Source of the DNA: a virus
Reading direction: 5' to 3' (one strand)
DNA: 29,550 nucleotides
Virus record (IMG/VR): IMGVR_UViG_3300025087_000255
Span: 1 to 29,550 of that record
How positions within the stretch are numbered: position 1 is the first letter of the stretch; the number at the start of each line of letters is the position of its first letter. This document shows, in pieces, positions 19,048 through 27,406 of the stretch. Both the position numbers and the translations under genes were made by a program. A model generated the notes under the pieces. It was given only the letters and a program-made list of their open reading frames with translations. It was not told where the DNA came from and searched no databases.

Positions 19048-19386
19048 TTACTGTCGGCTTGCAAGTATTCCGGCTATGGCGGCCGAAACCATCCCAACCA
19101 GGCTAGCCCAGAAGCCAACCTTCCTATCACTGTGCTCAAGGACCGTAAGGCGCCCCCCTTTGCCGTCGATGGTATCTATCCGGTCAATCAGGCCGCCCTT
19201 TCCCTCAAGGCGCGTCTTGAGGCTATTGAGACCCTCCTGAAGACAGGCATACTCCCCCGCATTGGCCGTCCGGTTGGATGTAACCATGGCCAGGATATTG
19301 TCCATCTTGGATGATAGCTTACCGTCGAGTTCCATGACGGTTTCGAATAGCTGCTTCTGGGTGACGCGGGAACCGTTGGTCATCAT
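19048..19386 (-). CDS. Coiled-coil protein with C-terminal membrane anchor, 112 residues
   Basis: MMTNGSRVTQKQLFETVMEL starts a coiled coil that runs to about residue 85 (LQEGLNSLKTRLEGKGGLID), then VGFWASLVGMVSAAIAGILAS is one membrane span. The plan is like XhlA-type haemolysin or holin accessory proteins encoded next to holins. ATGs at 19386 and 19383 follow the tail fibre TAG with no gap and in the same frame; no strong Shine-Dalgarno is seen, so it depends on coupling. Confidence 0.7.
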   Translation of the reverse strand: MMTNGSRVTQKQLFETVMELDGKLSSKMDNILAMVTSNRTANAGEYACLQEGLNSLKTRLEGKGGLIDRIDTIDGKGGRLTVLEHSDRKVGFWASLVGMVSAAIAGILASRQ

Positions 19387-20472
19387 CTAGAACTCGTAGG
19401 TCTGGACAAAGCCAGTGGCTTTCTGCCCAGAGTTAGTCCACGCCGCACGTGCCGATTTGAAGAAGGCCACGGTTGTTCCAGCGCTGACGAGCTCGAAAAT
19501 GCCCGTAGCCACGAATGCGCCGTTGTCATAGGCGTATCCCAGAGCGCCATACCAAACCATGCCGGCAATGGTCGCCGCCGTGACCGGTAGAGTGGCGGTG
19601 AATGTAGTCGCATTGGATGCCGGTCCTGTGGCATCCATGTAGAGCGCCCATGTGCAGCTTTTGCCTGAGATCCGAAATCGGGAAACCGAAGTGGGCGTTC
19701 CGGCAGCGAACCCCGTGAAGGTTGGGGTGAAGGCGAACCAGTCCGGGAAGCCCTGGGGCGCTTCCTGGTAGGAGTAATACGGGCTCGTGATCGCAGCGTT
19801 CGCCAGGGTGTAGTCCGTGCCGCCCGTGATCGTCACCGTTGTATTCGGTGCGCCGTAGGAGGACCCCACAACATAGAAATACTTGACGGTCGTCTGCGTC
19901 AGCTTGAGTTTTGTGCCCTTGCGGAACTGCGTTGTGACGTCCCCAACAACCGTGAACGTCGTGGGCGATGCATAGGTCCAGGTTGCACTATCTGCCGTCC
20001 AGCCATCAATGGGGCCGTGGACATGGTCCCGTCTAGCAGCATACGTACTGGTTCCGTCCGCGGCTGTTCCGACATCCGCCGGGTTCCCCTCCGAGTCCAG
20101 GAACCACGCCTTCATCAGGTTGGCGATGGTGGCATACCTGGCCGCCGCCGTTCCTGCAGGGTCGTTTACCGTGAGCATGGCGTCATCGGTGGTCGGGGCA
20201 GTATCCGCCGTTCCCGCAATGATGGACTTGAACAGGTTTTCCGGGGTGATGTACTTTGCCCAGGTGCCCTCAAGGCTGTTACCGATCAGTAGTTTGTCGC
20301 TATCGACAACGGAGGTGGTCAACTCGGACAACAGATGCACGGCCTTCAGCAGATTTTCCACCGTCATCTGGCGCGCAAGAGGGGTCCCCGCGGGGTCGAT
20401 TAGCACGTACACAACGTCGCCAGACGCCGGTTCGATATCTGCGGTCAAATCTTGGAGTTCAGAGTCGGCCAT
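19387..20472 (-). CDS. Tail fibre or receptor-binding protein, 361 residues
   Basis: The N-terminal half repeats the pattern of short beta units separated by turns (DPAGTPLARQMTVENLLKA and DPAGTAAARYATIANLMKA are two copies). STYAARRDHVHG near residue 145 is the ARR.H.HG motif of many tail fibres. The C-terminal half has WTYASPTTFTVVGDVTTQF, TVTITGGTDYTLANAAITSP and PQGFPDWF, blocks common in environmental phage fibres. Likely mediates host attachment. The ATG overlaps the end of the previous gene by 14 bp. Confidence 0.8.
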   Translation of the reverse strand: MADSELQDLTADIEPASGDVVYVLIDPAGTPLARQMTVENLLKAVHLLSELTTSVVDSDKLLIGNSLEGTWAKYITPENLFKSIIAGTADTAPTTDDAMLTVNDPAGTAAARYATIANLMKAWFLDSEGNPADVGTAADGTSTYAARRDHVHGPIDGWTADSATWTYASPTTFTVVGDVTTQFRKGTKLKLTQTTVKYFYVVGSSYGAPNTTVTITGGTDYTLANAAITSPYYSYQEAPQGFPDWFAFTPTFTGFAAGTPTSVSRFRISGKSCTWALYMDATGPASNATTFTATLPVTAATIAGMVWYGALGYAYDNGAFVATGIFELVSAGTTVAFFKSARAAWTNSGQKATGFVQTYEF

Positions 20473-21001
20473 GAGTCAACCTTTCGGGAACCGGGATGGT
20501 GTAGTCCCGGAACGGAATCACTAGAGATGGGGCCTGGATGGATGTGCCGGAAGTGTCCTGGATGATGAGCCTGTATTTAGCATTGACTACAATTGTTGCT
20601 CCAGCCAGACCCGTTGCGACAATGCCACTCGCATTCACTGTCTTGAAGATCCCGGTCGTTGTATAGACGGCGGCCCCAATCTGGACAGAAACAGAGATCG
20701 ATTCACTCAGTGCGGAACCATTGGCATCCGTTCCCGTTATGGCAACGGTTCCGCTCGAAATTGTATCCATCATCGTCACCGTCAGCCATTGTGCCGATGA
20801 GGGCTGCGCTGTCAGAGAAAGGGTTGCCGGGCTGCCGGAAACGGGCGTCTCCGCCAGAAGAACCTCATTAGCAATCAGCAGGTAATCTGTGGCATTGATC
20901 TTCAGCAGCCCGGTAGTATACGCAGTTGTGTACGTCCGATCTCTATACTTGCTTACCGGGATGATGTAGTCTCTCGCAGGAACGGAAACCGCCGTGCTCA
21001 T
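20459..21001 (-). CDS. Virion-associated beta-rich protein, 180 residues
   Basis: Start at ATG 21001 (MSTAVSVPARDYIIPVSKYR), overlapping the previous TGA. The protein begins and ends with similar strings (ARDYIIPVSKYRDRTYT and FRDYTIPVPERLTHG). The middle is Thr/Ser/Val-rich (SGTVAITGTDANGSALSESI, IVATGLAGATIVVNAKYRL), typical of Ig-like or tail-surface domains. The position between fibre-adaptor and fibre genes supports a tail role. Family not named. Confidence 0.7.
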   Translation of the reverse strand: MSTAVSVPARDYIIPVSKYRDRTYTTAYTTGLLKINATDYLLIANEVLLAETPVSGSPATLSLTAQPSSAQWLTVTMMDTISSGTVAITGTDANGSALSESISVSVQIGAAVYTTTGIFKTVNASGIVATGLAGATIVVNAKYRLIIQDTSGTSIQAPSLVIPFRDYTIPVPERLTHGRL

Positions 21002-21312
21002 ACCCTCCCCGTTTTTTCCTTCAGGCAATCCACCGGGAGCCACCATTCGTCCGTAACGCCGTCCACTGACACCACAATGTCTATGATGTAGCTCTCGCCA
21101 CCGGTCAGCGACCCAAGTGCCTTCAGGGTTAGGTTCGTTCCACTCACGCTGTTCGAGCCAGATAGGACCGTCGAGCTCACATCCGTCCCGCTCTTGTAGA
21201 CGGACACGGAGGTTGGGGCGGATACCGTCGTGGCCCAACTGAACTGGAGCACCCACGGAATGCTCGCGTTTTCTCCCTGGTACTGCTTCGGCAGGATGTT
21301 ACTCACGGCCAC
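20998..21312 (-). CDS. Fibre-tail adaptor-like protein, 104 residues
   Basis: The sequence ILPKQYQGENASIPWVLQFS, SVSVYKSGTDVSSTVLSGSN and LKALGSLTGGESYIIDIVV matches the outline of small phage proteins annotated as fibre-tail adaptors: K.P.E...Y..D.S at the start and a final beta domain. Assignment rests on family resemblance only. It overlaps neighbours by a few bases at each end. Confidence 0.65.
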   Translation of the reverse strand: MAVSNILPKQYQGENASIPWVLQFSWATTVSAPTSVSVYKSGTDVSSTVLSGSNSVSGTNLTLKALGSLTGGESYIIDIVVSVDGVTDEWWLPVDCLKEKTGRV

Positions 21313-21749
21313 ATCTCCCTGACTGTTCTGTCGGTCTCGTCTTGGTCCTCAAGTTCACTTCCTGGGACCCTGCGTATCGGGTTCCACCCGTCATCGGCAA
21401 AGTGCTCGTTTAGGATAGCGTCCCTCAACTGATCATCGGCCTTCTTGGCAGCCGACTTGTGCACGAACGTCCCATCCACCTCCGTGGGCCAGATGTCGTC
21501 CACAACGAAGTCGATGATGTTTTCCTGTCCCGGTATTGTCGCTGGCCCCACAAACTCGTATTGGAAGATGAAGTCTCTTCCCTGCGTGCTCAGGGCTCGG
21601 GCAAACCTCTCCTCTAGGTCCGATGCCTCTTTGCCGTTCACGAAGCCGGTCAGTCTCTCGCCCTCGTTCGTCGTTTGCAACCGATTGAGCGGGAACTTCG
21701 GTGGCCGAGGGGCGGCCTTATACTTGAACGGCTTGAACTTCGGCCTCAT
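21303..21749 (-). CDS. PD-(D/E)XK / DUF559-like nuclease candidate, 148 residues
   Basis: Start at ATG 21749, after GGGAGGC. The region from about residue 45, LEERFARALSTQGRDFIFQY, then NIIDFVVDDIWPTEVDGTFVH and later DDQLRDAILNEHF, follows the DUF559/Vsr-like order: Glu helix, DF(V), (I/T)EVDG...H and D..R. The Asp and the E.D pair would be the metal ligands. A nuclease among tail genes is unusual, and it may also be a structural protein that kept the fold. It is coupled to the large tail gene by the GGAGGCATGA junction. Confidence 0.6.
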   Translation of the reverse strand: MRPKFKPFKYKAAPRPPKFPLNRLQTTNEGERLTGFVNGKEASDLEERFARALSTQGRDFIFQYEFVGPATIPGQENIIDFVVDDIWPTEVDGTFVHKSAAKKADDQLRDAILNEHFADDGWNPIRRVPGSELEDQDETDRTVREMWP

Positions 21750-24133
21750 GCCTCCCTCAGCGTTACTGCGATTGTTCCCCCGAACCAATGGTTGATTGTG
21801 TTGGCAAACTTCCTGAACACGGCCGGGCTGTCGATAACCACATGCAGGCCATGCAGCGCGGTTTCTGGGTGGTGGAGTGTTAGATCCTCCGCCTGTTTCG
21901 CCGCCTCATTGATGAATTCATAGAGATCCTTCCAGGCGTGGTCCTTTGCGCCAGTTCTGGTCCTCTGGAAGTCTGCGCTCTTCACGCGCAGGTTCCACTG
22001 CCTCTTCAGCTTCGTCCTGGCAAAGCCAGTAACAACCACTGCATTCGCGGCGGGCGGGGTAGCTGCATTGGAGGTGTTGCAGCGCAGGCGGTAACGCAGT
22101 TTCTTGCGGTTGCCCAGGTTCAGGTCCGCCGCATCATGTGGTGATTGGTAGAGCGTGGTTTGTTCTACCCAGGTGGATGTGCCCACGTCTTTGTCTATCT
22201 GGTAATCCACTCCGATGTCGCATTCGGCCCCCAAGTTGTCCGCCGACAACTCAACCGCCCTGAAGAACTTGGGCAGATGGGATGCCCCGAAGTCGTGCGT
22301 CGGGGAGGTTACGGAATACTCATGGACGAACCGACTGTCGGAGTCGTGCAGTGGGTTCATGGACTGGTCGGGTAGGGCAATGAACACCACGTCGCTGCCG
22401 ACGCTGATCCATAGTCTTGCGGGGTTGGTCGTCCCGTTCTGCGGCTGGTAGGCAATGTTGCGAACTCTTTGGCCAGCCTCCCATGCACGGAAGACTTCCT
22501 CGTAGTCCCTGCCGTTTGTGGTGAAGAAAACTGACGATGTATTTCCAGAGCCGCCGTCTATTCCGACATAGATACCGCCAATGCCAGAGCATAAACAGGA
22601 GACAACTCCCTGCCTTCCATCGGGTAGTCCGGCGCCCTTCCAGGGGCCAATGTCATCCAGGGTCCCACCGTACAAGCGCTCAATTGAGAACGACCATGCC
22701 AGATAGAGGAAAAGGTCCTTGGCAAGCAATGCGCCCGCCGAGGTCGAGGGCTCTAGGACAGCATCCAGCCCAACATCGAGACGGGATGGGCGGTCGTTCT
22801 TCACCGAATGAATACCGTCCGTGGTTCTGACCCATACCTGGTCATTGTAGAACGCCATCGCAAGTGCATTGAAGCCCTGCGGGAACTCCACGTCTGTCCC
22901 AAACACAAGGTCGGTGTTGAGCGCCTTCACGTCCGACCGTGACCAGTACCAGTTGTCGTTCTCAAATCTGGCTATCTGGGGGCCATCTACCGGATCGTTG
23001 TAGGCCAGAACCAGGTCGGCCTTATTGCCGCCGGTGGCGTCATCCTGCCCCGTTGCAGTTCCAGACACATTGGTTAGCGTCCAAATAGTCTCAGACCCGC
23101 CCGTCGTTCCCCTGGCACAGTGAGCAATGTTCTTGGAAACCGCCACAGATTTGACGGTTCCGCTTAGTGTATCTCCTGCATCCAGGGTTACGGCAACCCA
23201 TAGGTCGTTCGTCTCGTCCCACTCGAACAGGGTACTATCCCCAGAGTCCTTCTCGGTGATGATGTGGAATGTGCCGCTGATGGTAAAGAAGTGCCCCTTG
23301 AAGGCCGCATCTGCCGGAACCACGCGGAAGTACATGCTGAAGGAGGCGGCGGTCCAGGTCCCGTCAGTTGTAGCCGTGAGGGAGGCAGAACCAGTCTCGT
23401 CCACCGCCACCTCCCAGTGGTTGGCGGCGTTGTCCGTGGAGGCACCAAAGACCTTGATGTGATAGGCGGTCGAGGCAGTTAGCGCCTCTGTAGTTGTCCA
23501 GTCAAAGGCGTAGAACCGCGAGAGGGTGTCGGTGATCGTCGCGGTGGTGACGGTTATAGACTTGAGGGCAGAGGCTGTTAGTGCCGGGGTGTTATCTCCC
23601 AGGTTGGCGCACAGTTCCAGCGTGAGAGTCCCGGGGCTTCCTCTGCGGCGCAGCCAGATGTAGCACTTGTCCGCCGTCAAACCAAGCGATGTGAACTTCA
23701 CATCAATATAGCGAGTTGACCCCCTGAGCTGCTTCCACGAATGCGAGGCAAAAGCTATTGTGTCTACCGTTCTTGTCGTTGTCAGGGTGGTGCATTTGGC
23801 AAAGTCCCACCGCAACTGAGGTAGAAGCCTACCCGGAATGCGGGTCATCGCCTGCCAGGAGTCTAGATATCTAGTCTCATCGTCGGAGAAGAACTCCGAA
23901 CCTCTCCCGCCATGCCAGGAGGACTGCTCAATCTCGGTGAATGTGGGATCTCCGGTTCCCCAGCGTTTTCCCCCACCGCCAACCAGAAGCGTAGAAGGAG
24001 ACTGCGAAGTCTCTTGCATCGCCCGAACGCCACCATCCAGCCGAAGGCCCCAGACAGCCGTATCTGTTTCCAGGGCAATGTCGTGGGTGTTGCTCTTGTT
24101 CTTTGGATTGACGCTGACTTTAGTTTGTCTCAT
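21746..24133 (-). CDS. Large tail structural protein, 795 residues
   Basis: A long beta-rich chain, the largest in the window. Early blocks are MQETSQSPSTLLVGGGGKRW and WHGGRGSEFFSDD; the centre is repetitive with Thr, Asp, Gly and Trp-rich strands, several of them near-matches to beta-propeller or carbohydrate-binding segments (WTLTNVSGTATG, TDGIHSVKNDRPSRLDVG). Comparable proteins occupy the tail or baseplate position in environmental phages. If the tail is short, it could be the tubular B-type protein; no tape-measure gene is visible in the window. The ATG overlaps the previous stop. Confidence 0.75.
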   Translation of the reverse strand: MRQTKVSVNPKNKSNTHDIALETDTAVWGLRLDGGVRAMQETSQSPSTLLVGGGGKRWGTGDPTFTEIEQSSWHGGRGSEFFSDDETRYLDSWQAMTRIPGRLLPQLRWDFAKCTTLTTTRTVDTIAFASHSWKQLRGSTRYIDVKFTSLGLTADKCYIWLRRRGSPGTLTLELCANLGDNTPALTASALKSITVTTATITDTLSRFYAFDWTTTEALTASTAYHIKVFGASTDNAANHWEVAVDETGSASLTATTDGTWTAASFSMYFRVVPADAAFKGHFFTISGTFHIITEKDSGDSTLFEWDETNDLWVAVTLDAGDTLSGTVKSVAVSKNIAHCARGTTGGSETIWTLTNVSGTATGQDDATGGNKADLVLAYNDPVDGPQIARFENDNWYWSRSDVKALNTDLVFGTDVEFPQGFNALAMAFYNDQVWVRTTDGIHSVKNDRPSRLDVGLDAVLEPSTSAGALLAKDLFLYLAWSFSIERLYGGTLDDIGPWKGAGLPDGRQGVVSCLCSGIGGIYVGIDGGSGNTSSVFFTTNGRDYEEVFRAWEAGQRVRNIAYQPQNGTTNPARLWISVGSDVVFIALPDQSMNPLHDSDSRFVHEYSVTSPTHDFGASHLPKFFRAVELSADNLGAECDIGVDYQIDKDVGTSTWVEQTTLYQSPHDAADLNLGNRKKLRYRLRCNTSNAATPPAANAVVVTGFARTKLKRQWNLRVKSADFQRTRTGAKDHAWKDLYEFINEAAKQAEDLTLHHPETALHGLHVVIDSPAVFRKFANTINHWFGGTIAVTLREA

Positions 24134-25014
24134 GCCGGCGGAGGAGCGGGGATCTCGTCCTCGTCATACTCGGTGTAGCCGCCAAGGACCAGGAGTTTGG
24201 ATCTGCGCTTCGGCATCCATGCGCGCCGCTTCGCCTCGATCTCCATTCTCTTCCCGGTGGCCTTGGTCTCCGTTTGGAGCAGGTAGTCGTCCTGCCCCTG
24301 CATTCGAGCGTTCTGCCAACTGAGCGCCTCTTCAACCAGCATGCGCGTGACGAGTTCTGGGTCGAAGCCCTCGTAGATGGCGCTGTTGTACGCCTTCACA
24401 ACCGGATGGGGGCCCATGTACCAGACGTAGATTGTCCTGCCGGTAGGAAGTTGCGGCAGGAAGAGGGTGCCGGCCGTGCCCGCGGTCGCTGGGCGATACT
24501 CCCAGGAACTCAAGGGGACGGGTTGGTTGTCGTTGGCGTCGCTGGTTCTGCCCTGAACCTCGACCTTGAATGGCGGTTGCCTCTTGAGGCCCACGGCATA
24601 GTCGTACTCGGTCTGAGACGCGGCACTCGTTAGGGACGTGTCCACCAGGGGAATGTCCCCCAACGACTGCAGGGCCGCGTTGGCCAATTCAATCATGGTG
24701 TAGAAGGGATAGTAATCGCCCACAAACCCATAGGTGTCGCCGCTGGCCGGGGCGGCCGTCCAGATAGTTGTGAATTCCCCCGTGCTGTCCGTGTATCCGG
24801 TGACGAAGGACATTTCATTCTCCGGAGCGGCAAACGCCCCGGCCGCATCCCGGATGAGAAAGCAGGCTCCGTTCGCCCAGACACCATCCCCGTGCTCGCC
24901 CGCCTGTTTGCTGTCCACAAGGCTCACGGTTGAGCCGCCGGTGGCCGTAGAGACGGTAAGTTGGCCAAGGCGCATGTACGCCTTGACCAAGAGATTGCTA
25001 AGTAGGAAGGCCAT
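24130..25014 (-). CDS. Head-tail connector or tail-tubular-type protein, 294 residues
   Basis: Starts MAFLLSNLLVKAYMRLGQLT, the helix found at the start of many neck or tail-connector proteins. Middle DYYPFYTMIELANAALQSLG and LPTGRTIYVWYMGPHPVVKAY are strands, then a C-terminal helical end (LVTRMLVEEALSWQNARMQG) before a Lys-rich tail. The order next to the large tail protein suggests a connector (tubular A-like) role; family assignment is by position and outline. Confidence 0.65.
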   Translation of the reverse strand: MAFLLSNLLVKAYMRLGQLTVSTATGGSTVSLVDSKQAGEHGDGVWANGACFLIRDAAGAFAAPENEMSFVTGYTDSTGEFTTIWTAAPASGDTYGFVGDYYPFYTMIELANAALQSLGDIPLVDTSLTSAASQTEYDYAVGLKRQPPFKVEVQGRTSDANDNQPVPLSSWEYRPATAGTAGTLFLPQLPTGRTIYVWYMGPHPVVKAYNSAIYEGFDPELVTRMLVEEALSWQNARMQGQDDYLLQTETKATGKRMEIEAKRRAWMPKRRSKLLVLGGYTEYDEDEIPAPPPA

Positions 25015-25366
25015 TTAGCCCTTCTTCTTGCCGCGTAGCCGCTTTATGGCCCCCGCGATCCACTTTCGCGCTCTCCGCTTTGCCATTGCCCTTCTCCTTC
25101 CAGGGAAGCGCAGGAACACTAAACACGCTCCTGTGCCCGTCGTTCAAGCTTACATACGGCTTCTCAATAACCGATACGCTTGGGTCGTTCTTGTACTTCG
25201 CCCTCAACTCAAGGGCTAACGCCTTGTCGTACACCGTGGCGCCTGCGCTGGCGAGGTGAATGTTTCTGCCCCCCACCTCCACGTCCGTTACTTCCTGGCG
25301 GCCGCTGTTCACCACGATGTATTCCTCGCCCTTGTTCGGCGGGGGTCTCTTCCCGTACTCTTCCAT
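24998..25366 (-). CDS. Small virion-type protein, 122 residues
   Basis: Start at ATG 25366 (MEEYGKRPPPNKGEEYIVVN) after AAAGG. GGRNIHLASAGATVYDKALA, then ALELRAKYKNDPSVSVIEK resembles phage proteins annotated as head or tail decoration. It lies in the region where the glycosyltransferase frame continues without a stop for 158 bases, so its first 53 codons are overlapped by another frame. The C-terminal third is Lys-rich and disordered. Confidence 0.6.
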   Translation of the reverse strand: MEEYGKRPPPNKGEEYIVVNSGRQEVTDVEVGGRNIHLASAGATVYDKALALELRAKYKNDPSVSVIEKPYVSLNDGHRSVFSVPALPWKEKGNGKAESAKVDRGGHKAATRQEEGLNGLPT

Positions 25367-26540
25367 TACCTTTCGCCGCTTCAGTTTCACGCTTCTCCCT
25401 CAGTTCGTCCTCGACTTTTGCGAGGAAGGGTCGCATATGGGTCTTGTGGATCACGTCGAAGTCATACTGCTTCGCGAAGGCCCGGGCCTTTACGGCCATT
25501 TCCTCTTTGAGTTTCTTTGTCTCCCACAGGGCATAGCACTCTTCGAGTGCCCGAGCGCCAGCGTCGATGTCCGGTTCCCCCCAGAAGGAGTTCATAGGAG
25601 TGTAGCGCGTCCCGAGCGATGGGATCTTCCATCCTGCCCCAACCAGATCTGCTGGTGCCGTGAAGTCGGTTGTGATGACGGGCACGCCGCATGCCTGCGA
25701 CTCAATTAGAGGGACACAGAACCCCTCCCCCCGAGTGAGAAGCATCATTACGTCGAATGAGTTGTATAACTCAACCATCTTCAGGTCGGGCAGGCCGGCC
25801 GTGAGTGTCCACATATCCGGCGCGTGCAGCTTGAAGCCGAATGATTCCGCGATCTTCAGGAGGTCCAGGCCCCCGTCATCCCTAACAGGCGAAGCGTGGC
25901 AGTAGATGATGCTATTCGGATGCTTCTCGTGGAACTTCCCGAACGCCGCAAGAGTCGGATACCAGCCCTTTCGATCTAGCGGCTCAATATTAGTTGCGAT
26001 GACGCCGACCACGAATGTGTCGTCACTCACCCGGAACATGGCCTTGTTGGGCTTACGCGGCCTAAACACCTGTGTGTCCACGCCGTGCGGGATATACGTC
26101 GCCCTGTCCAGCCCCACCCGTTTCATCTCGCGGTATCCGTGCGGGCTCATGGCAATGGGGTAGGGCGCCAACTTCAGCCTGTCTACCACCTCCTGCGGAA
26201 TGGGGTCGTGGTCCACCGGCGCTATTGGAGCCCACGCTGTCCCGTACTGGCCGATCTTCTCCGCCATGTTCATGGGGAACGGCCAGATGTCAAACAGCGT
26301 GAACAGGATGTCCGTCTTGACCCGCTTCGGCCACTCCAACATCCCCTGCGCGGCGTACTTCTCGCCGCCCCCGGGTATGTGCGTGATGCCGTTCCAGGTA
26401 AAGCCCATCAGGCTTACCGTGGACATCACGACAACCTCGTGCCCGTCGTCGATCATGCGGACCACGAAGTTGCGCGTTTGAACCCCGTAGCCGGTTCCGT
26501 AGAACGCAGGCGCAGAGTGCCAAATCACCGACAGGCTCAC
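25209..26540 (-). CDS. Glycosyltransferase, GT4-like, with a spurious-looking tail, 443 residues
   Basis: GTG start at 26540 (overlapping an in-frame TGA). N-terminal IWHSAPAFYGTGYGVQTRNF is the donor-acceptor loop seen in GT-B proteins (GTGYG). RATYIPHGVDTQVFRP is the typical linker, and GEGFCVPLIESQACGVPVIT is the E...G motif (E.F...(L)IE...CG.PVI) that binds the sugar nucleotide. It probably glycosylates a phage or host surface component. The last 60 residues (from about EAAKGNGRV) are Arg/Gly/Gln-rich and out of frame with the next gene, so the true end is probably near 25390. Confidence 0.85.
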   Translation of the reverse strand: MSLSVIWHSAPAFYGTGYGVQTRNFVVRMIDDGHEVVVMSTVSLMGFTWNGITHIPGGGEKYAAQGMLEWPKRVKTDILFTLFDIWPFPMNMAEKIGQYGTAWAPIAPVDHDPIPQEVVDRLKLAPYPIAMSPHGYREMKRVGLDRATYIPHGVDTQVFRPRKPNKAMFRVSDDTFVVGVIATNIEPLDRKGWYPTLAAFGKFHEKHPNSIIYCHASPVRDDGGLDLLKIAESFGFKLHAPDMWTLTAGLPDLKMVELYNSFDVMMLLTRGEGFCVPLIESQACGVPVITTDFTAPADLVGAGWKIPSLGTRYTPMNSFWGEPDIDAGARALEECYALWETKKLKEEMAVKARAFAKQYDFDVIHKTHMRPFLAKVEDELREKRETEAAKGNGRVREETPAEQGRGIHRGEQRPPGSNGRGGGGQKHSPRQRRRHGVRQGVSP

Positions 26541-26572
26541 TCCGCATTCTCCGGGGGCATCAGTATTTCTCC

Positions 26573-27358
26573 CTATCCACCATCTACCCACCCCTCTGGC
26601 GGCATGAGTATCTCGCCGGAGTCTCCCTTCCTCACCTCTTCCCATCCATAAAGCGGCGCGAGTAGAAGCCCGCAAGCCTCCGGTATCCAGACCTCGATAC
26701 CTCTTCCGTTCGCCATTCCGCACCAGAACGCCATAGCTTCCCTCTGGTAGACGTATTCCGCCTCAAGCGCGAGCTCTATTCCGTAGACCTCGATGCGCTC
26801 AAAGCCCAGATGGACAGCTAGCGCCATCTGGTACGAGAATGTCGATGTGAACGCCTTCTCTACCGCGGCCTCGCCACGATACATCGCCCCGAGGAGAGAC
26901 CGCTGTATCTCGCGGAGAGGAAACGGAGCGCTCGCAGGGATGTCGTCGTACTTCCGTTGCATATAGATCGGGAACGGATGTTCTTGCTTGAGCCATCCGT
27001 AGTGATCCCAGCGATGCTCCTTGCTGAACGACCACTTCGGATGCAGTTGGAACCAGGCCGTCACCCCGCCCAGTTGCATCCAGGACTTGCCATGCGTCTC
27101 GTTGGAGGACCAGACCTCACATTCTCCGTATGGTGCCCACCCGCCGGTTGTGTAGGCCGACCCGACGAGGGCTACCGTTTTCTTCCCGTTGCGCTTCGTC
27201 CTAAGCCACTCCCGAAGCGGCGGAGGGCACTCCGGGGCGAGCGCGTTTGCTTCGTCTTTCTCCAGTCCTTCGTAGTGGTCCGCCGATCCGTCGGCGCGTC
27301 GAACGATGCGGACTGGCGTTCCACAGAGTTTGCATTTCTCGACAGCGGCGATGTGCAT
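26573..27358 (-). CDS. Phage protein with N-terminal zinc ribbon and Rossmann-like block, 261 residues
   Basis: An N-terminal CKLCGTPVRIVRRADGS is half of a zinc ribbon. Then TVALVGSAYTTGGWAPYGEC and EVWSSNETHGKSW start an alpha/beta domain, and FERIEVYGIELALEAEYVYQREAMAFW is a block shared with phage proteins found near glycosyltransferases, often annotated as hypothetical or DUF115-like. It may synthesise or modify a glycan precursor (inferred). After its TAG the frame goes on for 11 codons, repeating GEILMPPE, and reaches TGA exactly where the next gene starts. Confidence 0.7.
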   Translation of the reverse strand: MHIAAVEKCKLCGTPVRIVRRADGSADHYEGLEKDEANALAPECPPPLREWLRTKRNGKKTVALVGSAYTTGGWAPYGECEVWSSNETHGKSWMQLGGVTAWFQLHPKWSFSKEHRWDHYGWLKQEHPFPIYMQRKYDDIPASAPFPLREIQRSLLGAMYRGEAAVEKAFTSTFSYQMALAVHLGFERIEVYGIELALEAEYVYQREAMAFWCGMANGRGIEVWIPEACGLLLAPLYGWEEVRKGDSGEILMPPEGWVDGG

Positions 27359-27367
27359 TGATTGCCA

Positions 27368-27397
27368 CTAGGGGCGGGCTTTCTGACCCGCCCCTAG
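27368..27397. terminator. Perfect 11-bp hairpin, terminator-like
   Basis: CTAGGGGCGGG - CTTTCTGA - CCCGCCCCTAG, between the 104-residue gene and the 261-residue gene. The stem is perfect and GC-rich, but neither strand has a T-tract, so it is either factor-independent in a host that does not need one or a processing/attenuation stem. The following gene has no visible Shine-Dalgarno. Confidence 0.55.
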
Positions 27398-27406
27398 TCG
27401 TCGCAT

